This document shows positions 34,150 through 46,988 of a DNA stretch of 64,000 nucleotides, in pieces. The DNA is from Hyposmocoma kahamanoa (lineage: Eukaryota > Arthropoda > Insecta > Lepidoptera > Cosmopterigidae), in NCBI RefSeq assembly GCF_003589595.1, contig NW_020653397.1:1907092-1971091 (forward strand), read 5' to 3'. Each line of letters begins with the position of its first letter. Position 1 is the first letter of the stretch. A program made the translations under genes and the position numbers. Under the pieces are notes generated by a model that was not told the origin of the DNA, did no database searches, and saw nothing but the letters and a program-made list of their open reading frames with translations.

Positions 34150-34428
34150 TTAAGTAATGCTTATCCTATCAGGGAATAATAAGTCTGCAAGAAGGGAATT
34201 CCGCTCTACAGCCGTTCGTCGTATAAATGTGGAAGTGTAACGCTTCGTGCGAGTCTTTGGAATATCCACTACATAGGGGTGGAACTCAAGCCTACGTCTA
34301 GTCCCCCGGTGATGGAAAGGAGAAGACGGAATTAAATCGTGTAATTCCATAGCACACTCTCCGTGATATATCCTGTAGAATACCGACAAGCAGGCAACTT
34401 GAACTTGTTCAAGCTTCTGCACCTTCAT
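34150..34428 (-). pseudogene. non-LTR reverse transcriptase C-terminal fragment
   Basis: A 92-codon open frame contains VACLSVFYRIYHGECAMEL, then RRRLEFHPYVVDIPKTRTKR and NSLLADLLFPD. This resembles the C-terminal region after the RT domain in jockey/CR1-type LINE proteins. The catalytic palm (YxDD) is absent. Thus it is a 5'-truncated remnant, not a gene. It abuts the end of a family A repeat. Confidence 0.75.
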
Positions 34429-35024
34429 ATCTACTTATTCGAAAATAGACAACACGTCACTTAACAGAAAAATGTAATTGATGTAAATTTGTAATTTAGA
34501 ATTACAGCAAGCCAATAACAAATATATCAACATTTCTATGAATAACCATTTCAAATGCCAGTTTTTCATAATTAAAAAAAATTAACATAATTAAAATATA
34601 ATAGAACAAGTTTAATTCCACACAAAAGAACCAGAGACAGTATGTAGGCATAGTGCAAGATACAATCGACAGCCTTATCGCTCAACAACGATCTTTACTA
34701 GGCAACCTTAAAAATTGTAAGGAATTATAAATACATGTGCCGGGCAGTTAACGGTGCACAAGCCAGGTAAACGGTATATAAATTTAACTGAATGTACAAT
34801 TAAACTTTATAAAATACACTATATAACATAACCACAACAATCATCTGGTACTAAATTAGGTAACTCCCTATACTTTGTGTACTAGCGGCGCACTCGGGGG
34901 TGCTACCCGGGACACAGCAACTAGTGGATCTGCACTCGTTCTCGATCGACATTTCGTCCGAAACAATTACAGTCAAGTAGGTAATATTCGATCAAATTAA
35001 AAAATATTTCTTTTTTCTTTCAGT

Positions 35025-35110
35025 GGCATCGAGTATATAACCAGAAATAGAGACGAAATGTTATTTAATTTGTTTGAAAACCATTCTACCAAATCATTAC
35101 TGTGATAGAA
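35025..35110 (+). repeat. family H MITE, left-end fragment
   Basis: 'catcgagtatataaccagaa' and 'gaaaaccattctacc' match 24,794-24,880. No right end is present. Copy truncated. Confidence 0.65.
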
Positions 35111-35192
35111 AAAAAACACAAACCTATCTCGAAATTTTACAAGGAAACCGCTGTATTCAATATGTACTTTATACATACCAATGATTTTTTTT

Positions 35193-35452
35193 GGTAACCC
35201 ATTACAAAGTCGAAATTTTTTTTGTCCGAGTTAACGTTTGTCCGAATGTTCATTACACCGAAAACCGAATTGTAACGAAACAGTTGTTCGTTCAGGATAT
35301 GTTGAATATTTATCGCAAAGACTCGATTAGGTTCGGTTAGGCTAGGTTTAAAAGAAAATAATATTTTCCCTTCAAAATTATTTTCGAGGTTACAAAATTT
35401 CGACCAAACGTTATTTCTGGAAAATGTCATTTCGGACTACTGATAGATAACC
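35193..35452. mobile_element. MITE with 9-bp target duplication (family M9), copy 2
   Basis: The 260-bp element has ends GGTAACCCATTAC and CTACTGATAGATAACC and shares its interior with 6,829-7,041 ('attacaccgaaaaccgaatt', 'acgaaacagttgttcgttca'). ATTTTTTTT (9 bp) occurs on both sides (35,184-35,192 and 35,453-35,461). An open frame on the minus strand crosses it but is not shared with copy 1, so it is not coding. Confidence 0.78.
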
Positions 35453-36124
35453 ATTTTTTTTATATCAACTGAACTAAATAAAACACGTATAGTAAGTATA
35501 CGATATATATTTTTCAAATGACTTTAACTACGTTTGTAAAAAATAAATTCTGTAATAAAACCAGTGTTCCGCTAGACCCGCGCTATAGAACCGATTTATT
35601 ACGGAAAAAATATGAATTCAAACTGAGGTCGTATCAATTCTTAAGCAAAATCACCGTATTTGACATTTTACAAAGAAAAACAAACTTAGATGCCAAAATC
35701 ACGAAAATTATTAAAATGCATATACGTTCTTTACGACAAGGAGGGCAGTATTACGCATTGTATGATTACATTTCATTATTCTCATAAACAAACTAATAAG
35801 GACCATACCATAAAGCAAGAAAATTAAGGTGCATTAGAATACAGCATTCCGTATTACGCATAACACAAAAATGCGAGATTCTCATCGTAAAGTATCTCAC
35901 GATCTAGAATTTTAGTTGTTTATATATACCAACAGACATTTTATAGTTTTCTTTAACATAACATCAACTTAGTTAATAAAGAAGTTTGGTTTGAATATTT
36001 TAAGTTTATTTGAAATACTTACATTTATTGGACGTTTTTGTATTTTAACGATATTGTGTATTTATTATTATTTTTTAATTAACATAATGACGATCATATT
36101 GACGTTGTAATGGCCATTAAATTA

Positions 36125-36317
36125 AAAAAACCGGTCTCAAAAGTTTGTGAATTACATCTATTTGCTAAGTTTAATTGAAATCGGTTAAGGGAAAGTGAGT
36201 GCAAGACAATAAACCTGATTCATCCCCTAATTTTCCATCCCTAGGGATGACTGAGAGACAGAATTACAAACAAAAAAGAATCATCGAATAGAGTTCACAA
36301 TTTATCGGAAGAATCGC

Positions 36318-36356
<39 letters not shown>

Positions 36357-36359
36357 ACA

Positions 36360-36400
<41 letters not shown>

Positions 36401-36465
36401 ACACATACACACACACAAGAATACAGTCGAATGAGAATCTCCTCCAATGAAGTCGGTTAAAAGAA
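36125..36465 (+). repeat. family F repeat containing a CA microsatellite
   Basis: It begins near 'aaaaaccggtctcaaaagtt' and includes 'attcatcccctaattttcca'. It ends 'aatgaagtcggttaaaagaa'. A ~96-bp CA array has expanded inside it. Confidence 0.65.
36321..36416. repeat. (CA)n microsatellite
   Basis: About 96 bp of nearly pure CA dinucleotides with four or so 'ATAC' interruptions. The length is probably polymorphic. Confidence 0.95.
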
Positions 36466-36474
36466 AGAGAAGAG

Positions 36475-36542
36475 AAGCGATCTTTGCGATTTGAAGCGGT
36501 ACTGCAACTGTTACGAACAGGCGTGTCGCTTACCACCAGTGT
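36475..36542 (-). repeat. family A repeat, terminal fragment
   Basis: It contains 'tactgcaactgttacgaaca' and 'ggcgtgtcgcttaccacca'. Only about 70 bp remain. Confidence 0.65.
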
Positions 36543-37314
36543 TTGTAACAATAATTTGGTAACATTGAAAACACACAATTATTCAATCGCCCTCAATTAT
36601 TCAATAGACAAATTACCACGCTCTATAACGAACTAAAGTGTACACAATTTCAAGTTAAATTGTATAATTTATAAGCTATAAAATGTAATTATAAGTGAAC
36701 TATGTTTTTAACAACATTTTCATTAAATTGTAATTGTCATTGTAATAAATTTAAAAATATGTTACACTTAGTTTAGTTTTCTAATTATTGTGTTAGTAAA
36801 TAGATTGTACACTTGAAATAAAAAAGTCACATGTGAAAAATAAATTTTTTACATGAAAAGCATAAAAATAATGACGAACTACATGAAACAAAATTTGATG
36901 AATGACATTTTATAACTCGCCTATTTAGGGAGTCCATACTACCTCACCTCGAATTCTAATTTTTACGTATCGTCGTCGTGAATCGGTCCCATCACGCGAG
37001 TCGGGCTTTATTTCAGAATTAATTTTTTTTACAAACGAAACTAAAACCATTTGAAAAATGCACATCGTATACTAAACGTGAATACGTTTTAATTTAGTTC
37101 AGTTGATAATAAAAAAATCGTTGTTATATGTAAAGTACCTATAGAATGCAGTCGTTTTATTGTAAAATTTCGAGGTAAGTTTATGTTTTTTTCTATCACC
37201 ACAGTAAGTTAGTTTTCACACCCTATAGTAATCAGTGTATATCTTCAATTTTACTATATATTTCTTTCAAAATGATAATATAAACTAAGAAAACCATTTG
37301 AGGTTGTACCGACT

Positions 37315-37400
37315 TGTAATTAATTTCGTTCGTAGAATCATTAAACATCTCTCCTAAAAAGTTGTCATTGTGCAGATGTGGCGTTATTAAAACCTAATGC
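37315..37400 (+). repeat. short interspersed repeat, family I
   Basis: 'ttcgttcgtagaatcattaa' and 'gtgcagatgtggcgttatta' match copies at 18.93 and 53.86 kb. Confidence 0.55.
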
Positions 37401-37407
37401 TGGCCTT

Positions 37408-37605
37408 TTTTTATGATACCAAGTGAAGGTTCTTGCGCCTGTTAGTAAACGACACGCCTGACTATAGTAGTTACAGTGCCGCATGTGCCTGTAATTTCAC
37501 CAGACCCTTGCAAAACTGGAACGCAGAAATCGTCAGAAATAGGTAAGGCGGCAGCACTTTCCTGATCGTACTCTATCACAAGAAGCTCTACTGCTGCTAA
37601 AAAAA
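37408..37605 (+). repeat. family A repeat with internal deletion
   Basis: It starts 'tttttatgataccaagtgaa' and ends 'caagaagctctactgctgct'. The section around 'cactcagagct' is lost. Confidence 0.7.
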
Positions 37606-40600
37606 TGGTTATTACCAACTTCTGTACAACCTGCATCGACAAACAAAAAAAACGAATTTGGTTTATAAAGTTTTGCTTTTAAATGTATACATTTATTCAC
37701 TCGATGTGTCAAAATAAAAACAAACTCGAGTGCACTACACAATAAAAGAAAATTATTAAAAAACCAATCTCATTAACTAATTAGCAACCGTTTCTATGCC
37801 TATCGTTCAAACACTCATAAATCCCTCAAGCAAATTAATATCATACGTATTAAACGCTAAGGTATATATTACAGTGACCTTTGCGGCGTGGTTAACGAGT
37901 GGCATTAAAATGTATAGAATCGATTATGACCGGAGAGCCGTAAATGTCGTTTAAGAATTATTGATTATGAGAAATAATCGATGTTTATGCTTTTCTTTTA
38001 TCGATTAACTCACGATAGTTTCGTTACGTTAATTTTTGCTTATGTTCTGTTACGAAATAGACTTGCATGTATATTTAATGTTTACTGTAAATTATGAAAA
38101 CAAATCGTAATAAAAAGAAAATAAATTTTGTCTACATTTGAATATCATGTAGATCCACTGTGCACCCATCCCACTTTCCAATGCCAGAGCCCACATAGAA
38201 GTTGCATCTATCATTATCTAATGTAATAACAACATCAAACTAACACTTTAAGTGGCCACATAAAAAGTACATAAAATCACAGTGCTCATAAGACTGCCAT
38301 AATGACCGGTGTGACGGTGGATGACATTGAAACGATCCCGCCCACCGGGTAATGGTTATCATTCCCGCGCCGTTGTGTAGTATGATATGAAATATTAGCA
38401 CACAGTGGTTGCAAATTGTTGAAGATGGACAAAAATATTTTTTCCCTTCTTGCTAATTTCATCATTTAATTTATGACAAATCTATAGCGCACTTTGATAT
38501 AAAACAAAAAAAAAAACATAATTGCCTATCGCCTCAAAGATCTCAGTTTTATTTATAATTATTACAAGAATATCAATAAAATTTAAAACCGAAAAAAAAT
38601 ACTACTAGTTACTAAACCGGTTCTCTTTCTGTCATCGCCAGTTTTATTCCACGTGTCGGATTGTACAGTCATTGGCAAATGATTAGGTCAGTGATCCTTT
38701 GTGGCTGATTTGTTTATACGATATTTCATTATTTAGTTAATCCCTTAAGTCATGAGGCGAAACTTAAACGCGACAAAGAAGTAAATACGACCGTTAGTTC
38801 GCTTAAGACGTTTAACTTCTTATCGCGTTAATTAATCTTCCAAAGCCATCAGTTCTCGTACGTTTTATGTCATGAAGTTGAAGTAATAAATAAGTCTTCT
38901 TGTTTTTCATACCAGCTGCTAACACGTGAAGAGAATATTGTAATACTAGGTCACTCAAAGCAGTCATTTTGCTACATAACTAATATCGTAAGACCAAAAT
39001 CGCCCTCATCAAAACTCAGCCAATACAAAGCCCAAAAATGTAACAAACACATAAATAAGGCCCCTCCCCCACCCTCGGGCAAGGAAGTCCCTCATTTTGG
39101 GGGGCAGCGACCCGTGAAGCCCCCCACTTTTGGACACTACGAATTAAATGCTAATAAGGCATGCGATCGACTGATACCGCGTCTTGGATGGAAAGAGGTA
39201 ATTTTTGTATTACATACGAATTAAAGAGCTCGTATCAACGAATTGGCCAGTTTTTCCTTAAGCTCCGATTTCGAGGATCATTACCAGCAGACAATAAAAA
39301 CTGCAAATGAGATAAACGAGCAGTCCGAAATCTGCCTTTTGTCATGCACTAATGCGCATCTCATTCATATCTGACTCCTAATTTAACTTGGGAGGAGCGG
39401 CGGATGAAAAATATTTGTCAAACAATGACTCATAACAAAGTGCAAGTTATGTCTGCGAGGTCCTTAATGGTCCCATTATATTTCATGGTGTAGCAAAAAC
39501 CCGGTCGCTGACAAAGTGGTAGGTGTCGATGCCGACATAACGCTCCGTTTTATGAGTCGCGAGCTATGCATCCGCTTTTTATTCCTATTTTAATCAACAC
39601 AGATATTCCGGAGAATATTCCTATCGACAAAAAAAAAAGAATTGTGTCCTACACGTCTCTTAAAAATAAACAACGAGGAGAATAACTTTTGACTCGTCCC
39701 AAAAATCTTTGTCCGATGACAATTGTCGTTTTCTCTATTCATAACGTTTACCTGAGCTTTTATTATTCCCCCATTGTGCACTTTCAGGCGAAATAGTGTA
39801 TTGTTTGTGTAATTGAATAAATGCCTTCATGTGAGCCCTTTGTGCGCGATTGAAAGGGAGTAAGGACGCGTGTGGATACAATCGCCACAAAATTGTACTC
39901 GAAATAATCGATTAATTAATTATTATTTGTTAGCGCGGCGGAGAATTGGAGCACTATGCGACGTTCCAGCCGACGCCCGACTCGAGACTCCACATACCGG
40001 GCTACCTGCACGGTGAAAAAACCACGGAACCCGTCATTAAATTCGTAAGTCCGCATACGGTCGTCAAACAACCTCGACAGGTCCCCGAGTAAATTAAACT
40101 CTATTTAGCACAAATTAAAGTGTATAATTTGATAACTGCACAAACGGCGGTTATTACACCAAGAAACCGGCGAAGGACGGCATCAAAATCGCTACCAAAC
40201 GTGGTACCCTGTAATTTGTAATAAAAAATCTATTTATAAGATAAAATAAAGCACCGAGACGCTACCTAAGATGCCCGCCGATCGATCTCGTCAGAGTTTT
40301 AATAAATCAGCTTCGTCGAGCCATTTTGATGCTTGTCACCCATAAGTATATGATTTAAAATCGCTCGAGAGTACTACGTTTTTAATGGTAAATTATTCTA
40401 TAATGCGCAAAGGTCGAGTTTTGTAATTTAGTTAAGTCGCCTCCTATTTAATAACTTTTTATACGACGGCGGCGGGCAGGTGATTGTTTTTTCCAATTTT
40501 TGTCTTAAAAAATGCTGGCCGGCCGAGTCGCTACTGAAGTAGTTCGAAATTTAAATTATAGTGTATTAATATGGAACGTTCCTGTTACGAAATTTTTATT

Positions 40601-40629
40601 TATAGTGTGCGCGTGCGTCGGCACAGGGC

Positions 40630-40743
40630 ATGGCGGACGACGGCAGCGCGGTGGCAACGGTGACGTCGCCCGCGCCGTTTAATCACCTGATTTTGAGACA
40701 ACAACGTGCGAATATATTTCGCCCGCTTTACGACCAGCCATAA
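40630..40743 (+). CDS. possible 37-aa small ORF, antisense to hth
   Basis: ATG at 40,630 sits in a good context (G at -3 and G at +4). It opens a frame starting MADDGSAVATVTSPAPFNHL and ending RPLYDQP before TAA at 40,741-40,743. The block is GC-rich and stands out from the AT-rich intron. I do not recognise the peptide, and such short frames arise by chance. It may equally be a conserved non-coding block. Confidence 0.15.
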   Translation: MADDGSAVATVTSPAPFNHLILRQQRANIFRPLYDQP

Positions 40744-42984
40744 AGGGACGTAATGAACAAATGTCTTTATGGTATACTTGTAAATGTCGAATATCAGTCA
40801 TTTCTCCCGAGGCGTACAAAAAATGCCATAAATATTCTTAACAAAATGGCTCCTACTGAATATTGTGGCCATAAACGAAGGTCTATAAAATGAGGTTTGG
40901 TTGTTTAACTTTTGTTTGGCTCTATGTTGGAATTAAAAGAACTTAGTCGCGGCCCGGGCCTTTTGTTTGCGCAGTGCTCGTCGTGTCCCCGGCGTAAATA
41001 TGTAAATGTTAGAAAATTATTCATAACTAACTGGAATTTATAAATGTTTTAGAGTTTGTTTTTGTCCCGTCAAAAATATGCGTTGTGCCACTGTGCTTTT
41101 GTGTTTGTTTCACTTAGATAACCTGAACTACACTACATTCATTACACATTACATGTTTACAAACGCTGAAACATTCAACATAGTTCTGTCACAGATAATA
41201 CAATACTATAATAGTACGTAGTAGGTGGTAGGTTCTGTTCATACTAACGACTACATTGAAGTCAAAAATTTAGAAATGACGCTTCAGTTTTGTTGAAGCG
41301 TCATCCCCATTAGAGGGAGACAACAGAACCAAAGTAAAAGAAGGACGCACGAAATGAAAGAAGCGTTTTTCGTGCGTTTTTTGTCCCAAAATCCGTGCGT
41401 TCAAAAATTTTATTTTAATACAAGAAAAGCATTCAAAAGATACGAGGGCAGGTAGACGGATCGGGTATTTGCTTAGTTTCGTTTTTTTTATCACACAAAG
41501 AATCCGAGTTGATTTATGGCCGTGGTCTGTGACGATTTGTGACCTGTAATTTTTGATGCCAGTTTTGTCACTAACGGATCTTGATTTATTAATTCACAAG
41601 AGGCGTGATCCGGTTTTGACAGTTGTCAGTAATATGTAATTTTGTTACCCAAGACACCGTCATTATCATAAACGACACATTTAAGAGTTTTTAGCGCTTG
41701 ACACGTCATATTTTTATCTCGTTTGCGACCAAGACATTTTTATTTAGCATTTTCGCCATAAGAAATATAACATTATATTTTGTTTAACATATTGTATTAC
41801 ATTATTTCTCGACGATGCCATCACAAGATACTGATCAAGAATAGTTAATGTTATTAAAAAAAAGTTGAAGTATAAGTGCGTCGCAAAAATTTATCTCTGT
41901 TTTTATCCAGTCGAATCTCGCAAGGGACCCACTGTGCAAATCACAAATACAGCTATAACGTGATAGTTACGTACTTAAGCGTCCTCAAGGGAGTCATTTA
42001 TGAGCAGAAGGTCAGTTTTTCGAGTTACGACGATCGGGGGGTCATCGCGGGAGTCGTAAAGGTGGGTCTTAATGACCCACGAGGTAGTTAAACGGTGTCG
42101 TAGTTAGAAGGCTTTAATTGTGGCATGTCTTGCCCTTAACTGCACTTAAGGGATAAACTTTGTTACTATTAGTTACTGTTTCCTTGTTTTTTATCATGTT
42201 TCCTGATCGTATAGGAATAGAACTCTATGGGATATAAGAGAAAGACAATGTTTGTTTCAAGGGCTTCGTCTCATCTTAAAAGAAGTCAAAGAAATTCTTA
42301 TTGTCGTATCGATGGCCTACACTATTATTATTGTTGTGGCCCAGAAGTTATTTCCGCTATAGTATGAATCATCAGATGACCGAAATGGATACAAAGACAT
42401 GTCATGAAATGTCATTGTCAAAGTGTGAATGCAGGTGTGCTAAACCTTCTATTCTTAAAGGAATTGGAAGAAAGGTTCACATTTTGTACAATTTTAATTA
42501 TTCATTACTAAATATTAAGAAAAACCTTTAAAACAACACACTACAGGGACATGAAAACATTGGAGTTCGAGAAGCAAAACACGAATGACATCTAGGACAC
42601 GACAAAATGGTGGCACAAAAAATGTTTTTGATCCCGATTGTGTCATAAAATTATTTACCACTTTAAAGACAGTATTTTATTATAATGTATAAGAAACAAG
42701 CGAAGTGGAAAATATGAATTACAAAATTATTTTAAGTTTTATCAGAATACAGCTTAAAGGGCGTTCTAAATGTTTATTAAATAAATATCAATAAAATCGA
42801 TTCAAGTGCAAACGACCTACGATTTTTTAGACCGAATTCTTTCAAAGCGATTTCCAAGCGAACTGATTCAATAGAACGGCATATGTTGATCTTCTAAATC
42901 AGAAAACATAAACATTATGTAATCATATCTTTACATTTGAACAAAACTCGATTTATAACAAATATTTAGTTGAAATAGTTTTTA

Positions 42985-43115
42985 CCCTCGATTTTGGTGC
43001 CACATCATGAGCATAGACAACCATAAATATAGGCTATAAACAACAGTTCTCCCGGCACGGGAATCGAAACCGGGACCTCTGCGTGGCAGACAAGCATGGT
43101 AACCATTCGCTGACG
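42985..43115 (-). repeat. tRNA-derived SINE, family D
   Basis: On the minus strand 'GTCTGCCACGCAGAGGTCCC' is followed by 'GGTTTCGATTCCCG', then 'agcctatatttatggttgtc'. It matches 30,755-30,895 in order and spacing. Confidence 0.75.
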
Positions 43116-43194
43116 ATTAAGATAAGCATCGTGATAAAACCTGGACGTGGAAAAGTTCGCAATCCTTGTCAAACGTGTGAAGTGTAGACCCATT

Positions 43195-43345
43195 GTAAAT
43201 GATAAATGTGTACAAATGTTTATTTAGTAAAAGCAACCCCTAGAGTTTCTTGCTCATTCTTCTCAGGGGAATCTGCTCTACGAATGAGCGGTAGAGTTTA
43301 ACCAATGTGACGATTTCAATGCAAGAGTGAGTTCTTGCCTAACAG
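43195..43345 (+). mobile_element. LINE 3' UTR fragment
   Basis: It shares 'cctagagtttcttgctcatt' and 'tacgaatgagcggtagagtt' with 27.09 kb. No coding region remains. It directly follows a SINE D copy. Confidence 0.6.
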
Positions 43346-43507
43346 TGATGATTGAATGAGTGACTGAAATTAATGAATGAAATATTCTTTATCGCACATA
43401 AAATTATAGTTAAAATACAGTTCAGTGACTTCAGTAAAAAGACCCTTATTGCTATGCAGCCATTGCAGAGGTGCAACCAAAGAATATCATTACATAATAA
43501 TGATATT

Positions 43508-43757
43508 TTTTATGCTACCATGTGACGGGACGGCCATAGATAGCAGTTGCAGTGCCGGTAAATTCTTTACATCGCAATAGGAACACTTTCCACTGCGCCT
43601 GTCACCCTGAGACATAAATTATCAAGTCTTAAGCGCCTGCAATTTCACCTTTAACCTTCAAAACCGGAACGCAGTAATGCTTATGCTACTGCTTGGCGGC
43701 AGAAATAGGTAATGTGGCAGTACTTCCCTGGACGAACTCTTTTACAAGGACCACAGA
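43508..43757 (+). repeat. family A repeat
   Basis: It starts 'ttttttatgctaccatgtga' and includes 'tgtcaccctgagacataaat' and 'aataggtaatgtggcagtac'. Near its end it reads 'tacaaggaccacagatact'. Confidence 0.75.
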
Positions 43758-43874
43758 TACTTCAAGATTGTATTTCTTGTAAGTAATTTAAATACCGGCT
43801 ACTTGGACATATTTGACAAAAGACAAAGCGTAATGTCACATAAAAATAATTGAATGTCAATTCAATAAAAATTT

Positions 43875-44166
43875 AAATACAATGGATAGCGACATCTCTA
43901 GCCGGGACTGGTAGCTGTAAAGATATCTAACTGGGTGACGAAATATTATAGATTTGTCATAGATGGCGCTACGGCTAAAAAGCCGTTGAAAAACCAAATA
44001 CAAAGATACGACGCAAGCAAATAGGAAAATTCGTGAGGTCCGCTGGTTCGTTCCGTGACTTAGTTGGTATAGCGTCTAGCACAGTATGCTAGAAGACGTC
44101 GGTTCGAATCCGGCCGGATCCAAGGAATTTTTTCTGAGTGTTCGATCTTTGTATTAATAATTAAAA
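43875..44166 (+). repeat. tRNA-derived SINE, family B, long form
   Basis: A ~155-bp leader ('gcgacatctctagccgggac', 'catagatggcgctacgg') precedes a tRNA-like head with 'GACTTAGTTGGTATAGCG' and 'GGTTCGAATCCGGC'. A 5-bp CTAGC/GCTAG anticodon-like stem is intact. It then ends 'gatctttgtattaataatt'. It is nearly collinear with 56,490-56,779. Confidence 0.8.
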
Positions 44167-46127
44167 GATAAAGACTTCGGCGACGTCATGACATACATTT
44201 GCATTAGGGATTCCTTTGACGTAACCTTCCTGTTGGACGTCCTCAATTTGGTCAAGCTACAGTCCTACAATATACTATGTTATTTTAATGAATACGACTA
44301 TGGCGGTAATAGTAAATTATTATCTACAACTTTATCTTAAAACTATTAACTGCTTATTCATTAACTTGGAAATGTTACTTGAAGTTGAACTATAACTTCA
44401 TACCCGGTCTTTATCTACGAGTATCTAATATCTATGCTATACTGCGGTCGATGTCTATTCGTCTTTTAATATAATGCAGTTGGACTCGGATCATCTAATA
44501 GAATAATATAAAATTTTCAAAATGTACCAAACCATTACACGAATTACTTGATGTCATATTAACAAAATTATCCCCAGACCAGAACAAAGTCAGGGAAATT
44601 TTATCCCTAAATTGGTCCCACGTAAAACCCAACGAGAGACCATAGTGCTCATCCAGCAGCAACAAAAGATAATGAATAAGAATGATATTAAAAAAACCCT
44701 ATTCTTTGAACCTTAAAATCCCTTTTCGACGGATATTAAGCAGAACATACATACTTAGCTTTCATATTGTTTGTTAATATTATCAAAAAACATTTTCATT
44801 TTTTTTTTCATTCATTTTTTTTTCATAAGCAAGGCAAAACGGTACAATAACACAAAGCCATGAATTAATATACCGGAATCAAAAACTTTTATCCGATCCT
44901 TTTTACCCTCATGGCTCAAAACGCCGCGTTCCAATGCCGTTGGATTAAGAATTTAAAAAAAGACAGATGTTTATTTTCATAGAACACTTTTTTAAACTGC
45001 GCCTATTCACGAGATATTATTTATCTTTAGTGCTGTTTAAAATTTGTCTACGCTAAGAAACTGCGACGACTTATAATCTTGTGTAATAAATACATTATGT
45101 TCTCACACACAGTCAGTTCAAGTCAAAATAACATAAAAAATAAGAATTATTTTTCGTTATAGGCTTTTTGACAACGTAACAAATAAGTTTATTAACCCTT
45201 TCACCGCTCGCCGCGGCCGCAGCAGCCACGGCACGGTTGCAAACAAACAAACAGAGGTTATTCATACTCCATGTTTATAAAACTTCAAGTGCACTCGTAT
45301 ACGCCCGATTTGAAAATAAACAAGACAAAAAATGTTAGGAAAAACAAAGTTTGAAACGGGGAATTTGGGGCACATAAGTGCTGGTAGAATAAATGGAACA
45401 ATAGTTTAAAATTTTATAGCCTATTTAATAGCCGTCCCTCCATCTATGCATACTCGGAAGAGTCAACAGGTTATGGGAAATAAAACTACTTCTCCCAATC
45501 CTTTGTGGCTCTTTTGATTTTCAACTAATCAAAACCAATGAAACAAGTTAACGTCATCTTGCCACAATTGTTATATCCAATGTAGACAAAGTCTATTGTA
45601 GCCCTATAGTTTGAAAGATATAAATGCCTAAACATTCACTTACGTACTGTGGTTTTTAGCTATTTTTAACTGCTCAAATTATAAACTATGATAAAGTACG
45701 GACGCTTGCGCACTTCGATTAAAAGCTGCAAAACAAAAACGTGTAAAAGCGTACAAACGTTTCAAGAATGGACTAGTAAATTCCAACCGACCAACCAAAG
45801 CGCTGTTACAATTGTCTGAATTATACTCCTTTCTTACGAGCGCAGTTATGACATGGCCTTACAAGGACATCTTTAGATGATGAAGTCAACTGTAGACTAA
45901 TACAAATACATAAAGCTGATTGTACAGACAGTGACACGTCTTTAAAATACTTGAATTGAACTCTTTACCACTGATGATAAGACGGTTCGTAGACCTAAGT
46001 AAAGGCTCAACGTACTGTAGACTGCACCAACGTAAACACAGAGAACATTTATTTAAACAAAAATAAACACGCTTAAAATACTCTCTTTATGAATAAGTAA
46101 GCATATTCGGCACCCTTTGCCCCTTTT

Positions 46128-46147
46128 TTTAGGGTGGCCACCCTAAA
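46128..46147. other. 20-bp perfect palindrome
   Basis: TTTAGGGTGGCCACCCTAAA is a perfect dyad with a GGCC centre. No repeat boundary was found around it. Role unknown. Confidence 0.5.
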
Positions 46148-46988
46148 TCCCAACAGGGCAGAAATTAAAGTGTAATGGTGCAATGTTTAATAACTTATCT
46201 GCGGGCGCCGATGTGTTTGGCTTTTGTTAATGTAATTTTTAAAGTTAATTTCCGAAGGGTACCACCGATGGTGCCGAGTGGGACTTTGTTTCACGGCTGC
46301 GAAGAGGTTAAGATAGTATTGCCATATGGCTTGTTCTTTTAGGGTATCATATTAAATTAAAATAACAACAGTCCAACAAAATCGTCATTTAAAAAATCAA
46401 ATTGTACATAATGCCAACGGAATTACTCTATCGTTCCTTAATATCTGCTTGAAATTCGAAAGTCTGGATTTTGAATTTCGATTTGTGACCTGAGATAACT
46501 GAAGTCAACTAAACAAAAAAATTAACTGTCAAATTTGCGCGAGCAAATTTAAAAACCTAAAAAAAAAACTGCTCTCTCTCTTAATTCAGCCTTAAATGAC
46601 GACAAGTGCCCCGTGATCAGAAAAGGGAAGTACCGCAGGCTGATTACGTATCTTACAATAGCTAAGCGATAGCAAAAATCGCGCAATATTTGCTTGTAAA
46701 TCGCAAATTCGTATTACGTATTAGCAAAAACAAAGCCATAGCAAAACCAGCGACAGTGCTGCCTCTATCGAACAATCTTTGAACTATTAAGTGCATTCAA
46801 TCGACCAATCTCTTCGGTTTGAGTCGAGTTTTCGTATTACCTATGACTTTTGACAGCAGAGCGATAGCAATCAACAAACAATTTCAACTGTCAGACTGCG
46901 ATCTTGAAAAAGGTAACTTTTTTCGATTGCAAAGTAATTGCTTTGTATTTGTTTCACATTCACCTAATTATTACGACGTAATATCAAC

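Noticed and set aside
35137..35430. 97-codon minus-strand frame
   Set aside because: It lies mostly inside the 9-bp-duplication MITE, and the frame is not preserved in the other copy at 6.8 kb.
36321..36416. CRISPR-like or tandem functional array
   Set aside because: It is a simple dinucleotide repeat; no direct-repeat/spacer structure occurs anywhere in the window, which is eukaryotic.
36264..36578. 104-codon minus-strand frame rich in Cys-Val repeats
   Set aside because: It is the translation of the CA/GT microsatellite plus flanking repeat.
44040..44115. tRNA gene at the family B head
   Set aside because: The T-arm and anticodon-like stems are good, but the acceptor stem does not pair, position 33 is not T, and three related copies sit in the same repeat context, so it is a SINE head.
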